Of a stretch of 64,000 bases of DNA, positions 12,760 through 24,159 are shown in pieces. The notes beneath the pieces were generated by a model. It ran no database searches and was not told the DNA's origin. It saw only the letters and a list, made by a program, of their open reading frames with translations. The stretch lies in contig NW_006917096.1 in assembly GCF_000516985.1 (NCBI RefSeq), positions 2,031,606 through 2,095,605 of the forward strand, in the 5' to 3' direction. The position numbers and the translations under genes were made by a program. The first letter of the stretch is position 1. Each line of letters starts with the position of its first letter. The stretch comes from Pestalotiopsis fici W106-1 (taxonomy: Eukaryota; Ascomycota; Sordariomycetes; Amphisphaeriales; Sporocadaceae).

Positions 12760-14740
12760 ATGGCCTCCTCCGATCCGGCGCCGGACGACGCCAAGCCCGG
12801 CGTGATTGCCGAGAGCGCTGCAGTGATTACCGAAGCCATCAACCAAGAACACGAGCTGTCCTTTATTGAAGCCGTGAAGCTCTACCCGAGCGCCGTGGGA
12901 TGGTCTGCATTTGTGTCCATTGGCGTGATTATGCTGGCCTTTGATCCGCAATTGCTGGGTAATCTGTACGCGACACCGCAGTTTCAGCGAGATTTTGGTT
13001 ACGAGTATAATGGAGAAGTAAGCCGTCTATTGACCATCTGTTGGGTACTTATACTAATTGCCATGTCTATAGTATATCATTAGTATGGTCAACCCAGAAT
13101 AACCTACTTATCAATGACTTGGCCTCACTAACACAAGACTTCTCACAGGCGCGCCATGGCAGACCGGCCTATCAATGGGCAACCCAATCGGCCAAGTAGT
13201 CGGCGCTCTAATCTCGGCATACCCAATGGACCTGTTTGGACGCAAGATCACCTTTGCCGCGTGCGTCATTCTCACGGCCGGACTAGTCTTTATCCAATTC
13301 TTTGCCCGGTCCCTGTCGGTGCTGCTGGCCGGCGAGCTCCTCGGCGGCCTCGTGCTCGGCTGCTACGTCGTCATTGCCCCGGCCTACGCCTCCGAGGTCT
13401 GCCCGCTCGCCCTCCGCGCGCACCTCACCAGCTACACCAACCTCTGCTTCGTCATTGGCCAGCTCCTGGCTAATGGTGTCACCGCCGGCACGTCCAAGCT
13501 CGATAATCACTGGGCTTATAGTATTCCCTTTGCTTTGCAATGTAAGTGATGAATAATGCGGTTGCTGTTCCGACTCGAGACAGATTGAGATATAGACGAA
13601 AGAGAATCATGATAACGCTGTGAAGCAACCACGTCAAACAGTAGCTAATCTCGTCACCACCGCACAGGGTTCTGGGTTCTAGTCATCCTTCCAGGCATGT
13701 TCTTCGTGCCCGAGAGTCCCTGGTGGCTCGTCCGCATGGGCCGCATGCACGAGGCCGAGGAGGCGCTGCGGCGGCTGTCGTCGTCAAAGGTCAACGTGTC
13801 GGCGACGCTGGCCGTCATCGCCGAGACGGACCGCCTCGAGCGCGAGATCGAGGCCGGCAGCACCTATCTGGACTGCTTCAACCGCGCCAACTGGCGCCGC
13901 ACAGAGATCTCCATTGGCGTCTACTGTACTCAGGTCCTCAGCGGTATCTATCTCATTAATTATGGTACCTACTTCTTTCAGCAGGCTGGTCTCGCTACCG
14001 AGGACTCATTTTATATGAGTATTGGATTCCTGGGTGAGTTTCGCTACTCCGTCATCCCCATACAGGGGTCACTCTGTCAGTTTCAACATGCTAACTCTAG
14101 TGGGAACCCCTTTAGCTGTCGGATTCGTTGGAACCCTTGGCTCATGGTTCCTAATGCTACACTTTGGACGTCGCCCCATCTTCGTGCAGGGGCTAGGGGT
14201 GCTCGTCATTCTGCAGCTCATCATTGGCATCCTGGACTGCGTGCCCGGCCGGCCCTCGGGCGTGGCCTGGGCCGAGTCGACGCTGATGCTGATTTGGAAC
14301 TTTGCCTATGACCTGTCCATTGGCCCCGTGTGCTTTGCTCTGCTGGGCGAGTGCTCCGCCGCCCGCGTCCGCTCAAAGACCATTGCCGTCGCCACCGCCG
14401 CCCAGGGCGTCATTGGCATCATCATGACCGTCGCCATTCCCTACATGATCAACCCCGACCAGGCCAATATGCAGGGAAAATTGGGTTTCTTCTTTGGCGG
14501 TCTGGCGGCCTTGTGTTATGTGTGGGCCTACTTCCGAGTCCCCGAGACTCGTGGCAGAAGTTACGACGAATTGGACAGTGAGTATATCTTGTCTACGAGT
14601 TTCCCTCATTTTCATGTTCGATTGCTGGATAGAAAGAAACTGTTTGCTAACACGGATCCACAGTGCTCTTCAGCAAGAATATTCCGGCAAGAAAGTTCAA
14701 AGATTACAAAGTCGATGGGGTTGCAAACGCAGAAAACTAG
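12760..14740 (+). CDS. MFS sugar transporter, maltose/alpha-glucoside permease type
   Basis: This is a plasma-membrane proton symporter of the major facilitator sugar-porter family. Exons: 12760-13017, 13073-13082, 13149-13541, 13668-14033, 14101-14577, 14664-14740. They total 1581 nt, 526 aa, the normal length for the family. The second exon is only 10 nt. With it the protein reads GEYIISAPWQTGLSMGNPIG across the junction, which is the expected family sequence; without it the frame breaks. Other signatures are LFGRK, PESPWWLV, NYGTYFFQQAGL, GRRP and VPETRGRSYDELDMLFSKNIPARKF. Twelve membrane helices are expected. All introns are GT-AG with CTAAC-like branch points. The gene is convergent with the Zn2Cys6 regulator next door and lies 1.15 kb from the transposon block. 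The exact sugar is not determinable; the family includes maltose, lactose and other oligosaccharide permeases. Confidence 0.92.
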
Positions 14741-14954
14741 ATGCTCAAAATCTAGCCAAGCAGCAAGGCGAAAATCTTCAGTCTTGTTCTTCAAAATTAG
14801 ATATTCGTGTGCTATGTATTGGGGGTATACGCTGAAGAAACTTTATCCTCTCTACTCTGCATTTGGCATGAAGTGATCCAAATCATTACAGCGTCCCGTC
14901 ATATGATTATATAGGCTGTAAAGCCTAATGTTGATAGGTAAATTTCCACGGCGA

Positions 14955-17529
14955 TTACGGGCCGTTTTGCAGCAGTGGGTTCCAAAACTCCATGTCCCAT
15001 ATGGCAAAATCATCAGCCATCTGAAAAGATTTAGTATGTACCGAGACAATGGCAGAATGGCGCTCAAACGTACCGTAATATTAGGGAGATCAGGTGAAAA
15101 CATGAATGGCTGCTGAGAGTTCATGAAACCTGGTGCATTGCCCATGCTATTCATTGTAATGGGCGACGGTTGCAGAATCTAAGTCCATGTAAGTAATTTG
15201 ATAAACTTGACAGAAAATGGGCCATCTTACTGGTAATGAGGCAATGTCAGTCTGGCTAGTATGTATTGAATGAAGACCAGCATCGACAATGGCGCGCAGA
15301 CCATTAATCACCCTTTGATGTACGACTTCGACGGGCCCGCCACGGCAATGAGCCAAGACCACCGTCAGCGAGACTAGGTCTTTCAGATCCGTTCCAATCT
15401 CCCTAATTCGACTGTTCATGGCGTCTAAAGCTCTCTCCAAAACGGACACGAGGCGAGAGGGAGACAGAAGCACTGAGCTCTCGGTAGCAAGAAGACATGC
15501 TTCTGCGAACGAGTCTGGCCTTGATGCAGATGTGTGCGAGTATGGTTGCGGCGATGTGCTTTCTTCATCGGACAAGTCAGCGACATGTTTGATATAATAA
15601 CAAACACTGAAAGCCGCCTGCAAAAAATCCTGTTTCAGTACAAGATGATGCATGTGAAAGATTTGAGTATAGTTTGGACTGTCTCTATCCAGATCGTCCA
15701 TGTAAGTCAACATGACTACTGAGGACCGTAGGTAAGACGTTAAAATCTCTTGGGGTACATCTGGCGTGCTCAAAGCGAATGGCCTATACAGGGCGACCAG
15801 AGCTCGACGCAGGTGCATGTCCAAAATGGTCTTGGTCAACCATTGACGTGTTGCCTCCTCGGGGGTCGTGGGTTGCTTGCGCAGCAAAATATATCGCATA
15901 TCATCAAAAATCCGTTCCAGGGAATTGCCGCAATCAATGACCGGCTGGTAATCCGTCAAGGTGTCGAGACCATTGATGATTTCTATGACCTTGAAGCGGA
16001 CAGAGAGTGTACTTGCGGCAAATACTTGGATCTGTGAGTCTGTAGCCTGATCAATCGGCTTGGCCTCGGGTAGCTCTGTCATTTCCATGGTGATATCCCC
16101 ATCGTCGACGTTTCTGGGAGGCCGGCAAGTATAATCTCCTTCACGAATACAAGCTGGCATATTGCATTGAATGCACATTTGGAGATCAAGCTCCAATATG
16201 GTGTACCAAACCCTACGCCGCAGTTCTCCCCAGAAAGGTGATATTTTCTGAGGGAATTCTGACGGATCCCTGTGTAAACCCATCGTCATGGCCATTCGCA
16301 CTATTAACCCGAGCTGCGTCCAAGAGTCTTGGTTGTTGGGGTTTATCATGCGCTGAGCCATCAAGAGAAGAACTTCGGCCTGGAGAGTACCAAAGTCCAT
16401 AAGATTCTTGCCCCTAAGGTTATGCAGCCACTCCTTGACTAATGAACATGCAGTCGGTATGTGAATACTCTCCCGGTCCGGGCCATAACCTGTTTCTGAA
16501 CCATAGAACCGATAGCCAATACACAACATGGAGAGCAGCTGGGGGAGGAATGATTCAGATTGCAGCGTTCCGTCCCACCACCGCTCGTACTGATTCGTAA
16601 AGGTAGGGATGTGGACACTTCGATACAGGGACTCTGAGCCAGCCAAAAAGACTTGAAGCAAACGATCGCAGACAACCCTCTTTGGTAGAATGTCTGCCAT
16701 ACGTTTGTGCACAGGATTGATTGAATCGACGTAAACAGTGATGGGAGCAAGTGCTTTTGCCTGTTCCACCTGGAGGCTCTTGTGAATTTTTTGTATGTTG
16801 GTGAAGATCTCCCTGACGCTATGAGGTTTGGTTTTGCTAAACATGAACTCTTTTGCCTCGTCAAACTGGAAAGTAAAGGTTAGCTGTGGTTCTGTGACCA
16901 AGAGAAGAAGTAACACTGACTAGATTGAGAAGGACCCGAGTGCTATTCTGTCCAAAGAATCTGGTCCGCAGACTGCCCTTGACTGTCAAGCCACGTATAG
17001 TCGTAGTGGATGAAGCAAGCGGCGGAGCACGCAGATTCAAATCTTTAACCAGCGGACTCTTTGCATTCGACAGCACAAGTTTTTCCAGTCTTTCCAGTCT
17101 CAAGCCATAGTCTTCCCATAGACTGATTGGGACTGTGAGATTCCGGTCCCGTGTTTTGGACGCTGATGCAGGACTCTCAGCGTTGATGGGCAAAGCTTGC
17201 TTCTTTGGCGGCCTGTCGGGCACTTCGGCGTCTGAAGCATCGGATAGGTTGTTGACATCGCCATCTGCAGCATAGCGACAATTACGATTTGATTTCTGGC
17301 ACTGCGAACATGGCAAAAGCCTGTCGCATTTTAACTTTCGATTTCTGCACTCTATGCAGGATTTGACAGGCCGAGGTCTCTTGACACTTCGCGAAGAGCC
17401 ACTGGCATTCCCTGCTGAGCCAAGGGAAGCATTTGCATTATGGCTACTGTTGTTGTTGTTGATATTGTTATTGTTGCTGCTGCTGCTGGTGACTTCGTGG
17501 GCCGACGACGGCGTGCCGTGGTCGGCCAT
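14955..17529 (-). CDS. Zn2Cys6 fungal transcription factor with fungal-specific TF domain
   Basis: A nuclear regulator of 804 aa. Exons on the complement: 17529-16921, 16865-15231, 15178-15074, 15020-14955; introns are 55, 52 and 53 bp. Residues 1-45 are Ser/Asn-rich, partly from a GTT/GCT-type repeat near 17448-17488. The binuclear zinc cluster has Cys58, 61, 68, 74, 77 and 84 with spacing C-x2-C-x6-C-x5-C-x2-C-x6-C, preceded by basic KRPRPVKS. A linker follows, then the PF04082-like domain at about residues 265-530 (VFLAGSESLYRSVHIPTF, and an MGLHRDPSEF stretch). The last two short exons add MNSMGNAPGFMNSQQPF and end FAIWDMEFWNPLLQNGP, a tail common in this class. The convergent transporter could be a target, but nothing in the sequence proves that. 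The DNA-binding target is unknown. Confidence 0.92.
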
Positions 17530-20129
17530 GGTGAGAGGTGGAGGAAAGTATGTATGAACGCCAAGCCTCTGCTGATTCTACGGTAGCAGAACACGGCGTA
17601 GCTAAATGTTATACCCGCTGAAGGAATAGATGCGGCGAAAGTGGGACCTGGTCTTCGGCTGACATGGCCGGGGATAGGATGCGCGCGCAGGGAGCGCTCA
17701 CCGGTGATGCGGACACGGCATTGGACACGGGAAGGCGTGCTGCGGGCCCCGGGTATAGCTGAGCAGGCAGTAGATAGCTTGGTCAGTCAGGGAGGACCAA
17801 TCTGCCAGTCAGCCTGGAATACTTTGCGTCAAACGGCTAACAAGCAAACAAGCATCGACCCTTATTTCCTCAACACACTAGGTAAACTCTGGAGTGCAGT
17901 ACCCAGATTGATCAGCGGGTAGGAGAGGAGAGGGGGAATAAAAAGTTCAGCCCGTGTGCGAATAGGGCTTGGTAGGGTGGTAAGTAGGTGAAAGTATGTA
18001 AAAGGGAAGAGTGTGAGGTTTGGTACCAAAGTAAGTAAGTGTGTTAGAAAAAGAGGCTCGCTCGCTCGCTCACCCATTCACTTATTCACTCGGCCGAAGC
18101 AGCCGAGGATCTCGTCTGAGCAGAAGGGGAACTCGTTACAGATTTGGATCGAAAATGGTCCAATAAGAGAAGACAATTTAGCATGCAGATCCAGTAAACA
18201 GACTGGAATCAACTAGAGCATCGTCCGAGTCCAGAGCGAGGCCAGGAGCGAGCGCATCGCCGAGGATGTTTGCATCCAACTAAAAGTGACGGAGAGGCGA
18301 AAAAAAAGGACCCAAGCAGGCCAAGCTACCAGGTAGCGTAGCAGGCAGTAGGTGAGCTAACAGGCGACGGGTGACGGGTGATCGGCCGCTGCCATCGGTA
18401 GATTTTGTGCTGTCCCACTGTCTTAACTTTTTGTTAATTCCTTGTACCGACCCTTACTACATGCAGTACTGCTACCACCAGCGAGTGTACAACATATATA
18501 TTCGCATTGGTTCATTCGCCTTGCCAGGGACTTTTGAGCATCGGCCCTTTCAACAGCTGCTTTACTCTGCGGCGTCATGCAGGTGCGGGCGTATCTCAAA
18601 TGGTACCTAGGTAAGGCAGGTCTCTAAAGCATACCGGAGCAATTGTAGGTAAAAAGTCGCTTACGATTCAGCGGCTAGACACATGGGGGCTCTTCATCAG
18701 CAGCTGTAGGGGCACATCGTGAAAAAAAAAGATTCCAGTACAAAAGAACAACCCTCCCTTGTCTCATTCCATGTTGGCAGGGCCCCCACGTGAGTTTTTG
18801 GCACTGGATCTTGCCGCTGCAGTAAATCACTTGGCCTAGTTTGGCTAGCTGTTCGAGGGACATGGACTAGATGGGCTAATTGTTGCTCCGAAAGTCTATC
18901 ACAAGGTGGCAGAGGTGGCAGGACAACTGAAGTGGTTTTTTTTTCTGACGGCGAAGCTCGGCGTCTGGGATAAATTACAAACGAGTGACGCCAGTCTTTG
19001 TTGGGCCAGTCTAGAATGCATGAACATGTTGCCTGCTCCAAGTATGTCTGGCAAACCATGTGCAGCTGGACGAGAGTATCCGGGCAAGCATCCAGAGATG
19101 GAATGGGTACCAGAAAGGCGATTGCAATTCCTGTCCTCGCCTAGACGAATCGGGATACGTACGTGTGCTTGAAGCTGCATGAGATATAGGCTGACATGAT
19201 ACATCACTCAACCCAACCTAGAGTACCGTTTTACATGTCAATAAAACCCGCTTAATAAGTTCATTGACCTAAACGGGCTGGGCTGGGGATCAATTGAATT
19301 TCGAGTCGCATTTTCATATTCCCCAAAAAGTGCTTTTCTTGCGGGCTCCATTGCAATCACGCTACTAAAAAGTACAGTGCCTATGTAGGTAGGGTATGTA
19401 CATTTTATTTTATTCTTTGGACCCCATTGATGTGCGTGTAAGCGTCATGTACCGAACGATAGGTCCCTCAATTGGTCCCCTGGCCGTCCCGCTGCGGCTT
19501 TCGGATCCGAAAGCTAACAGGGGGTTTTGCCTCCACAATCTCCAGACTCGCATGTCACCTCGCCCGTCCAACCATGATTTGGTCCAATCACCTGCCCCTG
19601 CCTGAACGCCAATCCTGTCACCCTGCTTGCGAGCCAAGCTTACACATGTCTGCAATCCCGTCACCAACAACTCACAAAGAAAGAACAAAAAATTGTTGAG
19701 CTGGCAATCTACACACACAAAACCCTCGGAGACTCAGAAATCCCAGACAGACGAACAGTACATACCGAACAGAGGAGGACAGACATCACGACGATCAACA
19801 AATATCGGCTGCTGCTTTCCAATGCTTTCGACCAGTCACACTGATCGACAAACCTCCTCTATCAGATCCTCCCATACCGAATAAGCAAGGCTCCGATCAT
19901 TATCCTCAAGCAGTAAGGCACTCGTTTCGAAAATGATCTTCTTTTACCATGTGAAGAGGTCTATGGGGAATGGCGTGTCACCAATCTTACAACGGTACCT
20001 ATGGTGCAAAGACGTCTTGGCCTGATATGATTTCTCATCTTACTGGGACCCTTCTTTTTTTTTCTTTCTCTTTTCCCTCTTTGGAGTATGTGTATCGGTA
20101 ATAAAAATGGGTGGTGGATGATAGTACTA
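17530..20129. other. Long intergenic region upstream of the Zn2Cys6 gene
   Basis: These 2.6 kb lie between the regulator's start and the stop of the R/S-rich gene, both on the minus strand, so they most likely hold the regulator's promoter and 5' leader. Many short frames exist on both strands, but none shows a recognisable domain or splice-linked continuation. One TACCTAGGTA palindrome lies at 18604-18613. Confidence 0.5.
18604..18613. repeat. TACCTAGGTA palindrome, copy 1
   Basis: A perfect 10-bp palindrome in intergenic DNA. The same sequence recurs at 52376 and 60446. Confidence 0.6.
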
Positions 20130-21143
20130 CTACGATTGCCGCGTGGAGCCACTGGTCCGAGTAGCCGGGTCACCATGGACAGATCGTGACCGCCGGGCAC
20201 GAGCAGTCCTTCCTCGAGAACGGACCGGCGGCGATTCAGCTCTGCCCCGCGTCACCTCTTCCCTGTTGTCTTGTGGCGATGAGGCCCGGGAAGTGGGCGG
20301 TCTGCTTCGGCTGAGGCTTCTTCGCACTTTATCTCTGACGCGGCTGGCAGCTCGGCTCGCGGCCCGGTTGAAGTTATTGAAGTTATCCCGGCGACTGACC
20401 CGTCCACGATCCTCGGTGTCCTCCGAGGCGGGCACACCCATCTCTTCAAAGGTCTCTGCCGGCTTCGAAGTGGCCGTCTTTGCTGGCTTGGAGGTGGGAT
20501 CTGCTGCCTTTGGGGTCGGTGGCTTTGTGGAGGCCGGTGATGGCGGCGTCTTTACTATCTGAGATGGGACAATGTTAAAGTGCGCCTCCATCCGACGAGC
20601 GAGGATCAACGCTGCTTCAATCTCTGCCTCTGGAGTCTTTTCGCCAGGGAGAGACCGAAGGAGTTTCTCCAAGTCCTTGTATGTGCCCTCGCAACTGCCC
20701 CCGGTTGGCTCGGCCACCAACCGTTGTATAATGTTCACGCCTCGCTCGGCGTCTGATTTTTTAATGTCGGGTCTACCCCTGATTAGCATATTTAATGACG
20801 CCCAGTCGCGCGGAAGGCCGGACAAGGTCTGGTCTTTGTGAAGTCGATTGTACTTTGCCAGGATCGCGGCAGCCTCGGGGCCGGCATCCTCCTGTTCTGG
20901 TTGCTGGGAAACTGCTTCTTGTGTCTTGCGGATTTTTGTCGATTTGCGGACGACGCCATCGCTTGGAGGTTGTGAAGCCTCACGTTTCACAGCCGGACCG
21001 AGGGACTTTGCGCGATGACGAATTGCGGTTGACCTTCTGAGGACGTTTCTTCTCAATGCTGTGGTGAGTTAGCTTGGCATTTTCATATGCGGATCAAAGG
21101 AGCTATAGATATAGCTCGTTGGTTATATACCTGGCGGACCCAT
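20130..21143 (-). CDS. Unknown basic protein with R/S-rich C-terminus
   Basis: Two exons on the complement: 21143-21131 (13 nt, MGPP plus one base) and 21058-20130, joined across a 72-bp intron, giving 313 aa. The long frame has no in-frame ATG at its 5' end. The upstream 13-nt exon supplies one and restores frame, and the acceptor is preceded by GCTAACTC. The N-terminus is strongly basic (RRNVLRRSTAIRHRAK). Residues ~65-170 look folded and helical (SGLPRDWASLNMLIRGRPDI, and an EAALILARRMEAHFNI segment). Then follow a Pro/Thr/Lys linker and an Arg/Ser-rich tail with SRSRPPTSRASSP and RARRSRSVHG. I recognise no family. The composition suggests a nuclear or nucleic-acid-associated protein, which is inference. 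The gene lies 0.5 kb downstream of threonine synthase on the same strand. Confidence 0.7.
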
Positions 21144-21667
21144 ATTCAATAGCGATCTGATCAGAGGTGAGTTGACGTTGTATAGTTGAGAATATTAGTC
21201 ATCAATGTGAATGCACGCCATGCCAATTTCTTCTACCTGGGCATCTCATTTTATATCTTTGGTTGGATCTAATATGTTCAGATCTGGAAAAGGCATCAAC
21301 GTTTTGAAGATTTGGGAAAGTGGTCAAAGAAGAGCCTAGAAAGGCGCAGGAAAATCCATACCCATTTTTAGAAGTTGTGAGAACAGTCTCCAGCAATAAA
21401 GGAAATCGTTTGACTTGCAATTCTAACAATAATAGGCCATTTCTAAATCATGTTTCAAATATTCCTTTCTTTTCCTCTTTCCCTGGAAGCCACTTGAACC
21501 ACAGGTTTCATGGTGAAATCGGAGACATGATTATATCCACTCTGCGTCGGGTAAGAGTATTCTATTGATGGTGGTCATTTCTAAAGTTGGTATATCCAAT
21601 GCCAAGACCTTTTTTTTAACTTCTCTTCAATGCTAAAAATCCAAATATATACAACGCAACAACGTAT
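21144..21667. other. Intergenic between threonine synthase stop and the R/S-rich gene start
   Basis: About 520 bp, probably the threonine synthase 3' UTR plus the promoter of the next minus-strand gene. There is no coding signal. Confidence 0.5.
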
Positions 21668-23429
21668 CTAGTGAGCGGCAGCCTGCAGCTCCTCCTCAAC
21701 CTGCTTCTTCACAATCTCGCGCACCGCCTTCCAGTCATTGTTGACCTCGGTAACCCTCTTCTCCTTCTGCTCCAGGCCAACAAACTCAGTAGGCAGCACG
21801 TTCTCCTCGAAGCTGAAACTAGGCTCGCTCTTCAGAGCCATCTCAACGGCACCGGCGAACTTGGCAGGGTGTGCCGTGGACAGAGAAATGTGCGGCGTCT
21901 GGGGAGCCTTCTGAAGCGACCGTGCAGAAGCGGCAACACCAACGGCGGTGTGGGGGTCCAGAACGTAGGAGATCTTGTTGAAGTAAGACTTGATAGTCTC
22001 AACGGTCTGAGAGTCGCTAACACGCTCACTGTCGAAGTCGCGCTTGGCGGCTTCGTGGACGTCCTTGTACACGGGGCCAAAACCACCACTGGTCTTGAGC
22101 TGCTTCAACCATGATGCAACTTCTTGTCCGGCCTGCTTCTTGTTCCACTCATCGTCCATCTGAGCTGACTCGGCAAATTCATAGGCCAAGAACCACAACA
22201 GCCGCTCAAAGTTACTCGAGACCAGGATATCCATGGCGGGACTCAGAGTCTCCTTGGCGCCATCCTCGTGGGCCTTGACGCCGTCCTGGGGCAGGCCACC
22301 TTGTGCCTCCGCTCCGTGGGCAGCTTGCTTCTCGTACTTGCCTGTCTTCCAGAACCGATCCAGAATGTCATTCTCGTTTGTGGCAATCACCAGCTTCTCA
22401 ACGGGGAGACCCATGCGGTGGGCAAAGTAGCCAGCAAGGATGTCACCAAAGTTGCCCGTCGGCACGACATATCTGACCTTGTCGCCAACCTTGAAGTCCG
22501 GGTTGGTTTTGGCGAGCGAGAAGTAAGAGTGGTAGTAGTAGACGATCTGAGCGAGAATGCGGGCCCAGTTGATGGAGTTGACAGCACCGAGGTTGAGGGT
22601 CGAGTTGATGTCGGGGTCGGCGAAGAGAGCCTTGACAATATCTTGACAGTCGTCAAAGGTGCCCGTGACGGCCAAGTTGTGGACGTTGGCGTCCAGGACA
22701 GTGGTCATCTGGGCCTCTTGGATGGGGCTCACACGGCCCTTGGGGTGCAGAATAAAGACAGAGACATCCTTCTTTCCGCGCAGACCGTAGATGGCTGCCG
22801 AGCCAGTGTCACCACTCGTGGCTCCGACTACGGAGAGGTGATGCCTGTCTGGATTTCATTATGAGCAAATTGCCCTCTATATCGTTACCTTGTAGCTGGG
22901 GTACTTACCGCGGCCGGTCTTGCCCTCGTTTTTCCTCACCAGGAAGTATTCAAAGAGGTTGCCGAGGAACTGCAAGGCGACGTCCTTGAAAGCAAAGGTC
23001 GGGCCATGGAACAACTCGAGCAAGTACAGGTTGTCGTGGAGGTGTCGCAAGGGTGTCGTCTCTGGGGCACGGAAAGTCGAGTAGGAGCGGTCGATGATTC
23101 CCTTCAGGTCTTCCCGGGGAATCTCAGATGGCGAGATGTAAAGCGAGAGGATCTCGAGGGCCAAGTCGGCAAAGGACAAGTCCTTCCAGCTTTCCCATTG
23201 GCTGGCGCTGGGAATCTGCTCTGGGATATACAGGCCGCCATCGTTGGCGAGACCCTTGAGAACAACATCTTCAAAGGAGAACTGCAAAGGTGGAACAATC
23301 AGTATGCGCCCGTTTTTGGCGGTGGCTCTCTTAAGGGGTTCGTCGTACGTCGTAGTCGTCTCCTCGGGTACTCAGATACCTCTGAGGAGAGCCAGTGCTC
23401 GTTGTGCCATTGGCGACGCCGTTCGACAT
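21668..23429 (-). CDS. thr4: Threonine synthase
   Basis: A PLP enzyme converting O-phosphohomoserine to threonine and phosphate, the last step of threonine synthesis. Exons on the complement: 23429-23349, 23281-22909, 22848-21668; introns 67 and 60 bp; 544 aa. The N-terminus reads RYLSTRGDDYD-FSFEDVVLKGL, the usual fungal start (yeast has YRSTR...ISFEEAIIQGL). The PLP lysine is K126 in FHGPTFAFKDVALQFLG. SVVGATSGDTGSAAIYGL and the glycine-rich VVPTGNFGDILAGYFAHRMG region, which binds phosphate, are intact. Length and motif order match the long fungal/bacterial class of threonine synthases. The middle insertion around HGAEAQGGLPQDG is low-complexity and likely species-specific. Confidence 0.95.
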
Positions 23430-24159
23430 TTTGGCTGGTGTTTTGTGGCTGTCGCGGGGGGGAGATGAATATGCGACTATGTTGAGGCGTCGTTCACTGA
23501 TCGATCGATGTACAGTAGGTCAAGTCAACAATGCTCGAAATGGCGGGGTGATGGTATCCAGAAAATTGCAAACAGTCACGACAGATTGGCTGCGAGATCG
23601 GTCTTGCACTGGCACCCCGCACTAGGACTGTTAGCGTTAGCATGGCTGCAAAGCCCCTGTCTTAGTGGCAGATGGGGAACCAATCCAACAAGATCCGGGT
23701 GCGGTGAACATGAATTTTATTCTTCAGAATCGTAAATATTCGTATCCCAACAGGTATATAATTAGATCATGGACATGAGACTTTAGCTTTTGCCATATAC
23801 AACCAGCCAGTAAGAGAGAACTCAAAGGTAATCATTCAATAAGTGGTTCCATCTGCACCTCGAAAGGGAAGTTCCAGAATCTCGACTCGCAGGGGTCTCA
23901 AGTCCAGGCAATGATACACTCACTCGGTCTGTGCACAAGCCGAAAACCTCATATTATTACTCCATACTCCTCTAAACTCCTTGTTCCGATTCCTGACCTT
24001 ATCCAATGACTCTTGATCATAGCTCATGATCATCTATATTTGTGCTGTTATGTCCGATATCGTCTTATCAGACATTTTCTGTTTTGTATTCACCTATTGT
24101 TGCTTTTGGCAATTGCAAATGGTCATTGACTCGAAACCAGCCTGGCAAAACACCATACG
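23430..24159. other. Intergenic upstream of threonine synthase
   Basis: Contains the threonine synthase promoter and the 3' end of the aquaporin transcript. No ORF is convincing. Confidence 0.5.

Noticed and set aside
12343..12951. Minus-strand open frame of 202 codons
   Set aside because: It is antisense to the transporter's first exon and upstream region, has no family motif, and the plus-strand exon explains the open frame.
12760..17529. A secondary-metabolite cluster around the transporter and Zn2Cys6 gene
   Set aside because: No synthase, cyclase, P450 or other backbone enzyme is present nearby. The neighbours are housekeeping genes.
20143..20562. Plus-strand Leu/Arg-rich frame of 139 codons
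   Set aside because: It is the reverse complement of the R/S-rich gene's low-complexity tail. Composition alone keeps it open.
22268..22864. Plus-strand frame of 198 codons
   Set aside because: Antisense shadow of threonine synthase, which has complete enzyme motifs on the other strand.
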